DNA of 64,000 nt from Warburgia ugandensis (Eukaryota > Streptophyta > Magnoliopsida > Canellales > Canellaceae). Under the pieces are notes generated by a model that saw only the letters and a list, made by a program, of their open reading frames with translations, searched no databases and was not told the DNA's origin. How positions within the stretch are numbered: the first letter of the stretch is position 1; every line of letters starts with the position of its first letter. Below, one piece after another: positions 51,801 to 64,000 of this stretch. Both the position numbers and the translations under genes were made by a program. The stretch spans positions 49,731,217-49,795,216 of the forward strand of contig CP141139.1 in the NCBI GenBank assembly GCA_035236585.1, read 5' to 3'.

Positions 51801-52109
51801 CTAAGGGGCCATTTGTCTAGGGTTGACCAAATGCAACGGCAAGATACTTTACAAAAGATGAATAGTATCCACAACTCATGTCATGCATCATTTCAAAGGC
51901 ATACTCATCCAAGATGAATAATGAATCATCATCAAAATTAATAGAAAAGCATTTAAATAATGAAATGCTTAAAAATAGTTAATGTATCTTAATAAGCACA
52001 TATATATCACCACTTGAACCTCCTTGAGGTCTCGCCAGTGTAAATCCACTCAAAATTCATCTATTTGTCGTTGGTCATGAGTACTGTTTATAGACTTGAA
52101 ATCCTAGGG

Positions 52110-54919
<2,810 letters not shown>

Positions 54920-56750
54920 TAAGTACTTTGTGCAAAACTCCACTACTTCCTCTATCGCATGTAAACCGGCCCATAGAGTCTGACCTCATCAATGACATTC
55001 TTTGTTAAGTGTACCATGATGTCAAAGCATTGAAGAAGTAGTCAAATTTTGTAATAGATCCTCTAACTTTATCTGACAACATCGGACATATTACTACAGG
55101 CATGAGTTATTGTATTAATGCATGACAATCGTGGGACTTCATCCTTAACACTACCAACTTTTCCATGGAGACATTGTTTCTAAAGTTTGAAAAGTAGCCA
55201 TGTGGAACTTTGAGCTTAGACAAGGTTTTACGCACTATTTTTCCCTACTCTTTGTAGAGCATATAATTTGTTTTAGGTAGGCATGTTCCTCAATTGCCGT
55301 TATCCTGTGGATGCAACCTTCTCTTTGAACACATCTTTATAAGATCAATCAAAGCTACAAGTTCATTCTTTGTTTTTACTGGGATGTCAAGGAAGGTATC
55401 AGATATGCTTTCATACTCATTCTTCTCAATGTGCATGACATCAAGCACATGGTGCAGATGTAGTGATTTCCATGATGCAGGTCTAAAAGATGTTGGCTTC
55501 CTCTTCCAACAACTTCTAGAGTTGCTTTCACCTACACGTTTACTTGCTTTCTTCTTTCCCCATAAGGCATTGAAGTTTTTGACTTGTTCCAATACTTGTC
55601 ATCCTGTTAACATCTTTGGAGGTGTCCTTGTCTCTGCACTACTGTCAAATTTCCTCTTCTTAAAATGGTATGGATAGTCTCTATGCAGCCATCTTCTATG
55701 GCTAAGGAATGTCATTTTCCTACTATGTTTAAGTCGTATGGTACATGTTTGGTCACACAAATAGGACAAGCATTGTATCACTTTATAGTGCACCTAGACA
55801 AATTATCGTACACATGAAAGTTGCTTATTTTCCACAACTGTATAGCCTTTAGGGTGAATGACCCTTTCTTGTATGTGTTGCAAGCTTCAACACCTATGTC
55901 CTACTATGTCTCAATATCATTGATCAAGGGAGCAAAGTGTGCATCAATGTCATTCCTTGGCTGCTATGGACCTGATATCAATGTAGTTAACATCATGAAC
56001 TTCCTCTTGAGCATAAAAACTATGGGAAACGAGCTAATATAACAGGCCAACAACTACACCTGCTGCTCATAGAACCATCAAGATTAATCCCATATCTAGA
56101 TAATGCAAGTCCTAAATTTCTAGGTTCTTATCCAAAGTTAGGCCACTTGAAGTGTACGAGCTTCCATGGTGGCCTATTAGTTGGATGGTGTAAAAAGCTA
56201 TTAGCTAGTCTCTCCTCAGTGCGCCATACTAAATTCTTTATTGTTTTTGTAATATGAAATATTCATTTAGACCTTGAAATAGGGGAGAAATACCATAGGA
56301 CCTTTGCATGAGCGTCTATCACTTATATAGTTCAATTCTTCTTTAACTTCCAGCTTGACTACCATAAGTTGGGCATGTAGTTTTATCCTTGTGCTCCTTC
56401 TTGTACAAGATGCAATCATTGGGGCATGCATGTATCTTCTCATACTTCAACCCTAGGACATCTAAGGTTTTCTTTACCTCCTAAGAGGACCTTGCCAATT
56501 TATTATCTTTTAGTAACATCTTGCTCACTACTTTCAAGACTTCTGTAAAACCTTGATATGAAAAATCAAATCTTGATTTCACATTGTAAAGTTTTACCAC
56601 TGCAGATAAGTTGGTATAATCTTTACACTTAGGATACAATGCTGCCTTGGCTTCCTCTAATGTAGCCTAAATAGTTCATAATCATCCTAGAAGTTATTGT
56701 GTGCATCTCAAAATATCAGTGCAATTGTACTGTCTATGACACTTCCTACA
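54920..56750 (-). pseudogene. CACTA TNP2-type transposase, N-terminal and central part
   Basis: The transposase catalyses excision and insertion of CACTA elements. Minus-strand blocks in order are KAALYPKCKDYTNLSAVVKL (about 56,640), YEKIHACPNDCILYKKE (about 56,440), TIRLKHSRKMTFLSHRRWLH (about 55,720), HHVLDVMHIEKNEYESI (about 55,440), PVKTKNELVALIDLIKM (about 55,370) and LYGPVYMR followed by EEVVEFCTKYL (about 54,930-54,990). These match TNP2 throughout. The longest open piece is 100 codons (55,592-55,290). Stops occur between and within blocks. The frame is interrupted at 54,920 by chromovirus G2 and resumes at 46,294. Confidence 0.88.
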
Positions 56751-56990
56751 TTATATTCAAATCTTTCCTCAATTGTTGAGGGCCACCCATTTGAAAGTTC
56801 TTCTCCATGTCAAATCCATGGGTGATAGCTTTTATCAATTCCATTGAAATACAAGTGTTCTCTCAATACTCATATAGTTACTTTTTTCAAACATATTATT
56901 TTGATGTTCTTGTCACAGTCATTCAAACATATTTGTTCATGTATACAATAAATTGAAGCTAATATATGTGTAAATACTTATTAGACATGA

Positions 56991-58225
56991 AAAGCTTGGT
57001 TACACATTTTACCAAACAATAGGTATACAAGAATTATAAGTGTTTGAAAAAACTAATTACATTCATGCACACATATGGAAATTTCCTATTAACAACAAAG
57101 AAAGATGCAAAACATGAGAGATAAATTCAAAAAGAAATTTAATTTTAAAAAGAAAAGTTTCTAATGGTAACCATGCATGCAAAAAATGTTAAACATGAAT
57201 ATATATATATATATATATATGAGACAAACAAGGAGATACTAACCAACACTAAAATTGATATCGATTGGGAATATATCTATATGTAATTCCAATTCCCAAT
57301 TGATTTGGTTGAAGATAGCTAAAATAAAAATTAACCTATATGAGCTTCAATTTGTATATAAATGAAGACATTTGGAATAAAAAACTGAAAGACAATATCA
57401 AAATTCTTATAACATAGTACAACTTTTAAAGTCATTCAAGAATTTGACTTTAAAAGTATATACACTTTTAAAGTCTTATTATGGAATTGACTTTAAAAGT
57501 GCATATTTTTAAAGTTGTTTCCAAAAAACAACTTTAAAAGCTAGTTAATTTTGAAGTTGTCATTTGGAAACGACTTCTAAATTCTTTTACCCCCCCCCCC
57601 CCCCCGCCAAAAGCTTGGTTACACATTTTACCAAACAATAGGTATACAAGAATTATAAGTGTTTGAAAAAACTAATTACATTCATGCACACATATGGAAA
57701 TTTCCTATTAACAACGAAGAAAGATGCAAAACATGAGAGATAAATTCAAAAAGAAATTTAATTTTAAAAAGAAAAGTTTCTAATGGTAACCATGCATGCA
57801 AAAAATGTTAAACATGAATATATATATATATATATATATATGAGACAAACAAGGAGATACTAACCAACACTAAAATTGATATCGATTGGGAATATATCTA
57901 TATGTAATTCCAATTCCCAATTGATTTGGTTGAAGATAGCTAAAATAAAAATTAACCTATATGAGCTTCAATTTGTATATAAATGAAGACATTTGGAATA
58001 AAAAACTGAAAGACAATATCAAAATTCTTATAACATAGTACAACTTTTAAAGTCATTCAAGAATTTGACTTTAAAAGTATATACACTTTTAAAGTCTTAT
58101 TATGGAATTGACTTTAAAAGTGCATATTTTTAAAGTTGTTTCCAAAAAACAACTTTAAAAGCTAGTTAATTTTGAAGTTGTCATTTGGAAACGACTTCTA
58201 AATTCTTTTACTCCCCCCCCCCCCC
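56991..58225. repeat. 618-bp tandem duplication with C-tract junctions
   Basis: The segment starting AAAAGCTTGGTTACAC at 56,991 recurs at 57,609. Copies end in a C16 run (57,590-57,605) and a C13 run (58,213-58,225). They differ at very few positions, so the duplication is recent. Each copy includes a (TA)n run (about 57,199 and 57,818) and one CACTA subterminal array. Confidence 0.95.
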
Positions 58226-58840
58226 AAAAAAAAGTATTCCTACTAAAGTAAATTAGGGGATTTTGAAGTTGTTTTTGGTAAACGACTTTAAAACCATGGA
58301 CTTTGGAAGTTGTTTTTGTAAAATCACTTTAAAAGTCTATATGTTTAAAATTGTTTTCTGAACAATGACTTTAAAAGTCTATAGTTTTCAAGTCATTTTC
58401 ATAAAATAACTTAAAAGTATGGATTTTTGAAGTCGTTCTTCAAAAAGCAACTTTGAAAATGCTTTCCCTTGCACCAAACTAAAGCCCCCCACCCCCCCAA
58501 AAAAAGTATTCCTACTAAAGTAAATTAGGGGATTTTGAAGTTGTTTTTGGTAAACGACTTTAAAACCATGGACTTTGGAAGTTGTTTTTGTAAAATCACT
58601 TTAAAAGTCTATATGTTTAAAATTGTTTTCTGAACAATGACTTTAAAAGTCTATGGTTTTCAAGTCATTTTCATAAAATAACTTAAAAGTATGGACTTTT
58701 GAAGTTGTTCTTCAAAAAGCAACTTTGAAAATGCTTTCCTTTGCACCAAACTAAAGAAGTCATTCTTTACCATACTGACTTCTTAAGTATGGGTTTTTAA
58801 AGTTGTTTTTTTATAAATAATTTGGAAATTATTTGCAAAG
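57420..58840. repeat. CACTA right subterminal inverted-motif arrays
   Basis: Repeated half-sites CTTTTAAAGTC/GACTTTAAAAG, with intervening AAGTTGTTTTT...AAAACAACTTT pairs, recur throughout. The same motif is at the left end of the element. Copy number has been amplified by the 618-bp and 272-bp tandem duplications. Confidence 0.85.
58231..58756. repeat. 272-bp tandem duplication in the CACTA end
   Basis: AAAGTATTCCTACTAAAG starts at 58,231 and again at 58,503. Both copies run to GCACCAAACTAAAG. The copies are nearly identical and are separated by a C-rich stretch (GCCCCCCACCCCCCC). Confidence 0.95.
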
Positions 58841-58899
58841 TTGGTAGTAAAAAACCAATTTTTTTATGCCAACTTTAAAAGTACCAATCTTAGTAGTAG

Positions 58900-59950
58900 A
58901 AGCATTACTAAAACTGAACTGCAAGATACTAAGCAATTTCGTCTGTTGGAATTGTGGAAGTTTAAAATGGTGTCTAACAAGGAGTTCTATCCGTGTTATG
59001 GCTTGGAGCAAAGTGCTACGCTCAGCAAGAACAATGGACGTGATTGCGTTCTAATTGCAAGGACTCGGATGTAGAGAGTATTAGCGACACTTTAATTTAT
59101 GATGGACGAGCTAGGGCCTGTCTTCTAACACGGTGCTGGCTCGTCTGGAATCTATCGTTTCTTTTCAAAATATTTTTCTTTTTTTTTTTTAATGGTGGAC
59201 GGATGCACTGATGCACACCTTTACAGCATAGAACAAAATGGCGGTATTGGTTGTCATATCGGCTGGAGCAAAAACCTTCATAAATCAGACATATCGGAGT
59301 TACATCTATCGTAATGGGAGTATCGGACGAAATATTACTAAAATATCGTATCACTTGTGAAACTTTTCTGGCATATCGAAAAACTATCGTTTTGCTAATA
59401 TATTGAAAATATCGTATTGACTGTGTAACGTCACTTATATATTGGCTGATATGTCCGATATTTTATTGCATGCGCTTGAGCCTTGAACCGCAACCTTTAC
59501 ATTCGGGTTCACTCGTTCCTGGGATTTATCGTTCTGTGGCAACTTATTAAATATGCCAGCGTGTTGACGCAACAAGACGGCTATTTGATCTCTTGTTAAA
59601 TGTTGATCATGCAATGCAATGACTGGATGATTCAACGTCTGCCTTCTGACTTTCGAAAGTAAAAAAGAACATTTAAGTTTAAAGACCGAAGTCTGGGGAT
59701 GGTGATCTAGCAATTCATCTGCTGGTCCAGTCTTCTGCTACCATGGTCCGGAAATCGTTTTCTTGATTTCTAAAAGGGAGTCTTGGAATGCCCAAGTCAC
59801 TGGACCGACAAGCACAAGCCTTGTATTCCGTAAAGTTTATCGAAAGGTAGTAGATCTTCGTCCTGGCCTACTAATTTCTAAGTCACCGAATGTTGTCACG
59901 TGCACTTCTAGACCGCAGTTCTACGTAGAAGAGATCCTGCTTCTAGTATG
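58900..59950. other. Unassigned stretch with a TATCG motif cluster
   Basis: No gene is recognised. Between about 59,237 and 59,462 the words ATATCGG, TATCGT, TATCGA and ATATCG recur about ten times on the plus strand, alongside ATATTG variants. It may be a fragment of a repeat family; no ends are visible. Confidence 0.45.
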
Positions 59951-59964
59951 ATTCAAGAAAACTA

Positions 59965-60149
59965 GTAAAAAGGCAGCCCCATTGCATGAAGCTCCCGCCT
60001 ATGCGGGGTCCGAGGAAGGGGCAGACCACAAGGGCCTATAATAGGCAGCCTTACTTTGCATTTTGCAACAGGCTGATTCCACGCCTTGAACCTGTGACCT
60101 CAAGGTCACATGACGACAATTTTTACTGTTGCGCCAAGGCTCCCCTTCT
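59965..60149 (-). mobile_element. Au-type SINE, copy 9 (minus strand)
   Basis: Read on the minus strand it starts AGAAGGGGAGCCTTGGCGCAACAG, includes GTGACCTTGAGGTCACAGG and ends GGGGCTGCCTTTTT. The 14-bp target duplication ATTCAAGAAAACTA is perfect (59,951-59,964 and 60,150-60,163). Among the best preserved copies. Confidence 0.95.
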
Positions 60150-60163
60150 ATTCAAGAAAACTA

Positions 60164-60972
60164 AGTCATATATTAAAATGAGATAGCATGTTATCTCTCT
60201 CTCTCTCCAAGAAAAATTTAACGCTTGGATTAGTTAGTCAAAATAGGATGATTGGACGAAGGGGTTAGTCATACAAAAGACAGAAGGCTGTGACCCAAGT
60301 AATTATCCAAGTGCTCGTCGTATTGGCCTACATTGGGTTTTGTACTTAGGATTGGGGACCATGATTTGGCTGTTGCATTATTGTTATTGGAGAGGTTTGA
60401 ACATTTGATATAGCAAAAAAAAATTTGCGGCGAATGTTTCAGTTCCAAGGCTCGTTTGGGAGCAAACTTGTATAAAATTGTGCAAGATAAGGAATCTCAG
60501 AGTAAGAAGCAAGTGCTAATGGATTAGAAGTGAGAGAACTAAAACAAACAGCTGGATGATGGAAACGGACTCACAATGTACAAAGGTCTCAAACTCCGGA
60601 GTCAAGGTAGCCTCGACTTCCTCTTTCGTAACTTCTTTCTATCGTAAAGTAATGAACATGTTAAAATTTTAAATTAAATTCATAATGTTGCCAACATCAT
60701 TATATCATGTTTTACATGTTGATATTTTAGAAGGTTACTTTTATTTGAAAACCTGAAGTCAAAATGAGAAGATCAAGTATTTGAAGTAGCCTGTTTGTAT
60801 TTGGAGTCGTAATGTAGTGGTAATATCATTTGAGCTATCTTATGGGAGCATATATAAAAGAAAGAAACCTTTAATCTTCTAAAGGAAATGAGAGTTTAGG
60901 ATTTCATCCTCCCTTTTATGAGGAGTTTGCTACAAGACTAAAATCTTTTTCCATGCAAACATGAGGATTGAA
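60164..60972. other. Unassigned stretch
   Basis: Nothing recognisable on either strand apart from a short CT run near 60,196-60,207. Confidence 0.5.
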
Positions 60973-61035
60973 GATTCAAATATAACCGCAAACATGCTAC
61001 CATGGTCGGAGATAAGTATTTTGTTTTATATTTTG

Positions 61036-62259
61036 CAACTTTTTGAAAGAGTGGTTGAGAAGAGGCTACGACAAGATATGTGTGTATTAGAGAACTAGTT
61101 TGGTTTCATGCCTAGGAGGTATACTATGAAAGCTATTTTTTTGCTTACACAATTCATAGAGAAATATAGAGAGAGGAGGAAGGACATGGTCTTTATTTAC
61201 TTAGAAAAAGCTTATCATAGGGTCTTCAGAGAATTAGCTTTGTCCTTGTTGGCAAGAAAGGGGTTTTATAGGGATATATAAACATAATTAAAAATATGCA
61301 TGAGGGAGCGGTAGCAAATGTTAAGACCATTAGTGGAAAGACTAGTGATTTTTCTATTACTATAGGATTACACTAAGGATCGACAATGAGCCTGTATCTT
61401 TTCATGTTGGCTATGGATGAATTAACAAAACATTTGTGTGAGGAAATTCATAGTCATGTTATTTGCCTATTATTTAGTTTTGATTGATAAGAAAAAAGAG
61501 GGTGTAAACACAAAGCTAGACTTATGGAGAGATGCATTGCAATCTAAAAGATTTAAAATAGCTGAACTAAGAATATATGAATGCAATTTTAGTAAGAAGA
61601 GGGCGGGAATAGAGCATAAATAAAGATTGATAACCAAGAAGTCCCCCTAAAAGATCACTTTTGATACTTGAGATCGACAATTCACAAGAGCAAAGAGATT
61701 GAGAGTGAGGTTACCTAGACAATCCAAGTGGGTTGGAATAGATGGAGATGTACCTGTGGAGTTTTGTGCGATCGGCTGGTGCCACTCAAATTGAAAGAAA
61801 ATTTCTATAGGATGGTTGTAAGGCTGGGCATGCTCTATGGATCAAAGTGTTGGGTAGTTAAGGAACAACATGTACATTGGATGAGCATAGCTAAAATGAG
61901 GATGTTGAGATGGATGAGTAGCAAGACAAGAAATAATAGAATTAGAAATGAAAACATTAGAGAAAACCTAGTAGTATCACCAATAAATAACAAGACGAGG
62001 GAGATTAGACTTAGATGGTTTGGACATGTCGAATAAAGGTCGAAAATTGAACCGGTTAGGAGTGAAGCAATCAAAGTTGAATGCTCTAAAAGGGCAAGGG
62101 GAAGGCCCAAAAGAATGTGGATAGAAGTGGTAAGAAAAGATTTAAAAACTTTAGGACTAAATGATGACATTACACTTAATAGAGGGGAATGGAGAAATAA
62201 GATTCATGTGGTTGATCCCTAATGAGATAAGGTCTTGATGATGATGACGATGATGATTT
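61036..62259 (+). mobile_element. RTE-clade LINE, copy F (5'-truncated)
   Basis: The element begins within the RT fingers (LFERVVEKRLRQ-like) and runs to a GATGATGATGACGATGATGAT tail. Motif A survives as YLEKAYH near 61,200 and motif B as GLH-GSTMSLYLFML near 61,370. Motif C is destroyed (LFAYYLVLIDK at about 61,457). The C-terminal region (CWVVKEQHVHWMSIAKMRML, RLRWFGHVE) is open at 61,728-62,036. A 63-bp imperfect direct repeat flanks it (60,973-61,035 and 62,271-62,333). Confidence 0.88.
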
Positions 62260-62333
62260 TGAAGATTAAGGATTCTAGTTCAACACCAAACATGCTATCA
62301 TTGCCAAAGCTAAGTATTTTATTTTATATTTTG

Positions 62334-62950
62334 ATTTCAATCTATATTTTAGAGTTAAAGTTAAACAAACATGTTTTACATAACAATGGAAAATTACTAG
62401 GCACTTGTTTGTTTGGCAATGCCACTCCACCCTCAAGATCGGCAATCGCACTTTTGATAGCAAAGTAAATGAAATGCGTGCTAATTACAAAGAGAGTATT
62501 ATGATCTTTGTTCTTTTGATGTGTCCCTTAGACCTTTCCATGGGCTAATTAGATTGCAAAGAGGACTGCAAACATTGTTCTTTCAAACTATTGGCCTTTC
62601 CATAAGTCTTTTTTTTTTCCTTTCCTCTACATAAATCTTCATGGAACTAATTGTAAACGAATGGTCTGACTTTAACTGATCCTAACTATCTATTCTATGA
62701 CCTTCCACCTAGAAATCAGTTGGCTAATTGAACCCATCTACAATGGGCAAACTAAACTAGTCCAAAGTCACAGTAGTCATAGCCATGTTGGATGGCCAAA
62801 TGCACATTTCTTTTGATACCCATGATTGCCTCGATAATGATGTCCAGAAAGGATGTATTTTTTAGAGAGAGAGAGAGAGAGAGATAGAGTTGGAGATGCT
62901 AATACAGTGACCAACTTAGTTTTGTATTGGCTCCCTCTTTCAAGCTTATG
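62334..62950. other. Unassigned stretch
   Basis: No recognised feature apart from a short (GA)n run at about 62,863-62,882. Confidence 0.45.
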
Positions 62951-62967
62951 GGTTCATCTCAGACCAT

Positions 62968-63463
62968 ATCAAGAATGATCTCATTCTTTTCTATTGTAGT
63001 ATACTCCATCAAGCATGTCAAGTGTATATTGGCCCTCGATTCTCATTAATTTAAACATTAAGGTAGAATTAGAATTCAGCACATAAGAATGGACAATCTT
63101 ACCTTTAATTATTAGGAAGAGTCTACCTCTGCGTTCAAAGTCCATGCTGTACTGATACAATGATTTGATCAAATTAAAAAAGCATTTTTGAAATAGGAAT
63201 AGATTTGAAGAGCAAGATCTTGCAATCTAGGAGGTGGGTCTTTCATCTAACTACCTTGAACTATGATCTAGGATCTAAAGAAGTTTGGTAAAAGAATAGA
63301 GTTTTAGGAAACACACTACAATTATCATTGATACAGTATGAATATATACAAGAATAAGCCTTTTCCATGAGCACATGATCCATAATTCTAGCCCAACAAT
63401 CAGCTAGTCAACTATACAAAACATAGATAATAATATCAAAGATAAGTGCTAAATATTTTCTTC
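62968..63463 (-). mobile_element. Putative copia LTR
   Basis: On the minus strand this follows the end of the copia RNase H. The boundary reads GGTCATCTTGAGCGGCA (degraded polypurine tract) and then TATTAGGGAAGAAAATATT, a worn TGTTAGGG-type LTR start. A TATA-like TATATATTCATAC lies near 63,340. The other limit is placed before a primer-site-like TGGTCTGAGATGAACC (62,952-62,967). Both ends lack the canonical dinucleotides. Confidence 0.45.
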
Positions 63464-63499
63464 CCTAATATGCCGCTCAAGATGACCAATCTTGGAATG

Positions 63500-64000
63500 A
63501 AGAAGGAAAAACTATTGACGAGAAAGTGGTTTGGTAAGTGCATCAGCAAGCTCGTCAACAGAAGCAATATGAGAAACATGAAGGCTGCCTTGTTGGATCT
63601 TAGTATGAACAAAGTGAAAATCAATTTCAATATGCTTCATTTTGGAGTGGAAGACGGGATTAGCACAAAGGTAAGTTGTGCCAATATTGTCACAATAAAC
63701 AACATGTTGATCTTCAAGTTGTGTATGGAGTTCTTTGAGTAGCAACTATAACCAACATACTTTAGTGGTTGTAGAAGCAATAGCTCTATATTCAACTTTA
63801 GTGGACAAACGAGCAATGGATTGTTGCTTTTTGGAACTCTAGGAGATGAGATTGTGACCCAGAAAAACAACATAGGCACTTGTGGAACTTCGATCGTCTC
63901 TGTTGCCAACCTAATTCACATCAACAAAAGCGTGAAGTGATAAGGATGAGCTTTTTCAAAGAAAGAAACCATGATTAACAGAGCCTTTCAGATAGTGCAA
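63500..64000 (-). pseudogene. Ty1/copia RNase H, 3' end (runs off the window)
   Basis: This is the C-terminal domain of a copia polyprotein. From the window edge leftward it reads LHAFVDVNWVGNRDDRSSTS, AYVVFLGHNLIS, KKQQSIARLSTKVEYRAIAS, then LLKELHTQLEDQHVVYCDNI, NPVFHSKMKHIEIDFHFV and DELADALTKPLSRQ. This is the standard order of copia RNase H motifs. A frame change or stop separates the pieces near 63,745. The rest of the element lies beyond 64,000. Confidence 0.9.

Overview
This window looks like transposon-dense, AT-rich nuclear DNA from a flowering plant. The evidence is nine copies of a tRNA-derived SINE with the features of the plant Au SINE family, several plant RTE-clade LINE copies ending in (TGATGA)n, two decayed chromodomain-bearing Ty3/gypsy retrotransposons (Tekay/Del-like), Ty1/copia remnants, a complete small TRIM retrotransposon, and a CACTA transposon with a TNP2-type transposase. 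Long (GA)n/(CT)n microsatellites are also frequent. I recognise no complete cellular gene, no rRNA or tRNA gene and no CRISPR array. One 225-bp minus-strand segment (13,329-13,553) has the shape of an exon, but I cannot name its product. The species cannot be read from the sequence.

Layout, left half. 0.1-2.2 kb: a SINE doublet and a third SINE. 2.8-10.6 kb: a copia-type LTR interrupted by a near full-length RTE LINE (3,612-6,840); the segment from inside that LINE to the LTR end is then present three times in tandem, and two units carry their own later SINE. 10.6-15.0 kb: mostly unassigned DNA with SINEs, a microsatellite, the candidate exon and a retrotransposon primer-binding-site-like motif. 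15.0-18.36 kb: the best preserved LINE (minus strand), with readable endonuclease and reverse transcriptase parts and a tandem duplication of its 5' end. 18.4-27.6 kb: unassigned DNA with one truncated LINE, one SINE and a (TC)n tract. 27.7-34.8 kb: AT-rich DNA with features of long gypsy LTRs on the minus strand. 34.79-35.37 kb: a TRIM with both LTRs, primer binding site and polypurine tract.

Layout, right half. 35.4-40.0 kb: decayed chromovirus G1 (minus strand). 41.9-42.2 kb: a copia 3' scrap. About 43.5-58.9 kb: a CACTA element (minus strand) with inverted-motif subterminal arrays at both ends. Chromovirus G2 (46,295-54,919) is nested inside its transposase gene, with a near-perfect 5-bp target duplication whose removal restores the transposase frame. 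59.2-59.5 kb: a cluster of TATCG motifs. 59.97 kb: a minus-strand SINE. 61.0-62.3 kb: a 5'-truncated RTE copy between unusually long direct repeats. 62.97-64.0 kb: the 3' end of a copia element running off the window.

The elements do not cooperate as a pathway. They record a layered insertion history, and almost every coding region is broken by stops, frameshifts or catalytic substitutions. The most informative parts are the CACTA/chromovirus nest, the LTR-LINE triplication with its internally dated SINEs, and the RTE copy with 63-bp flanking repeats. I found no convincing undescribed functional system.
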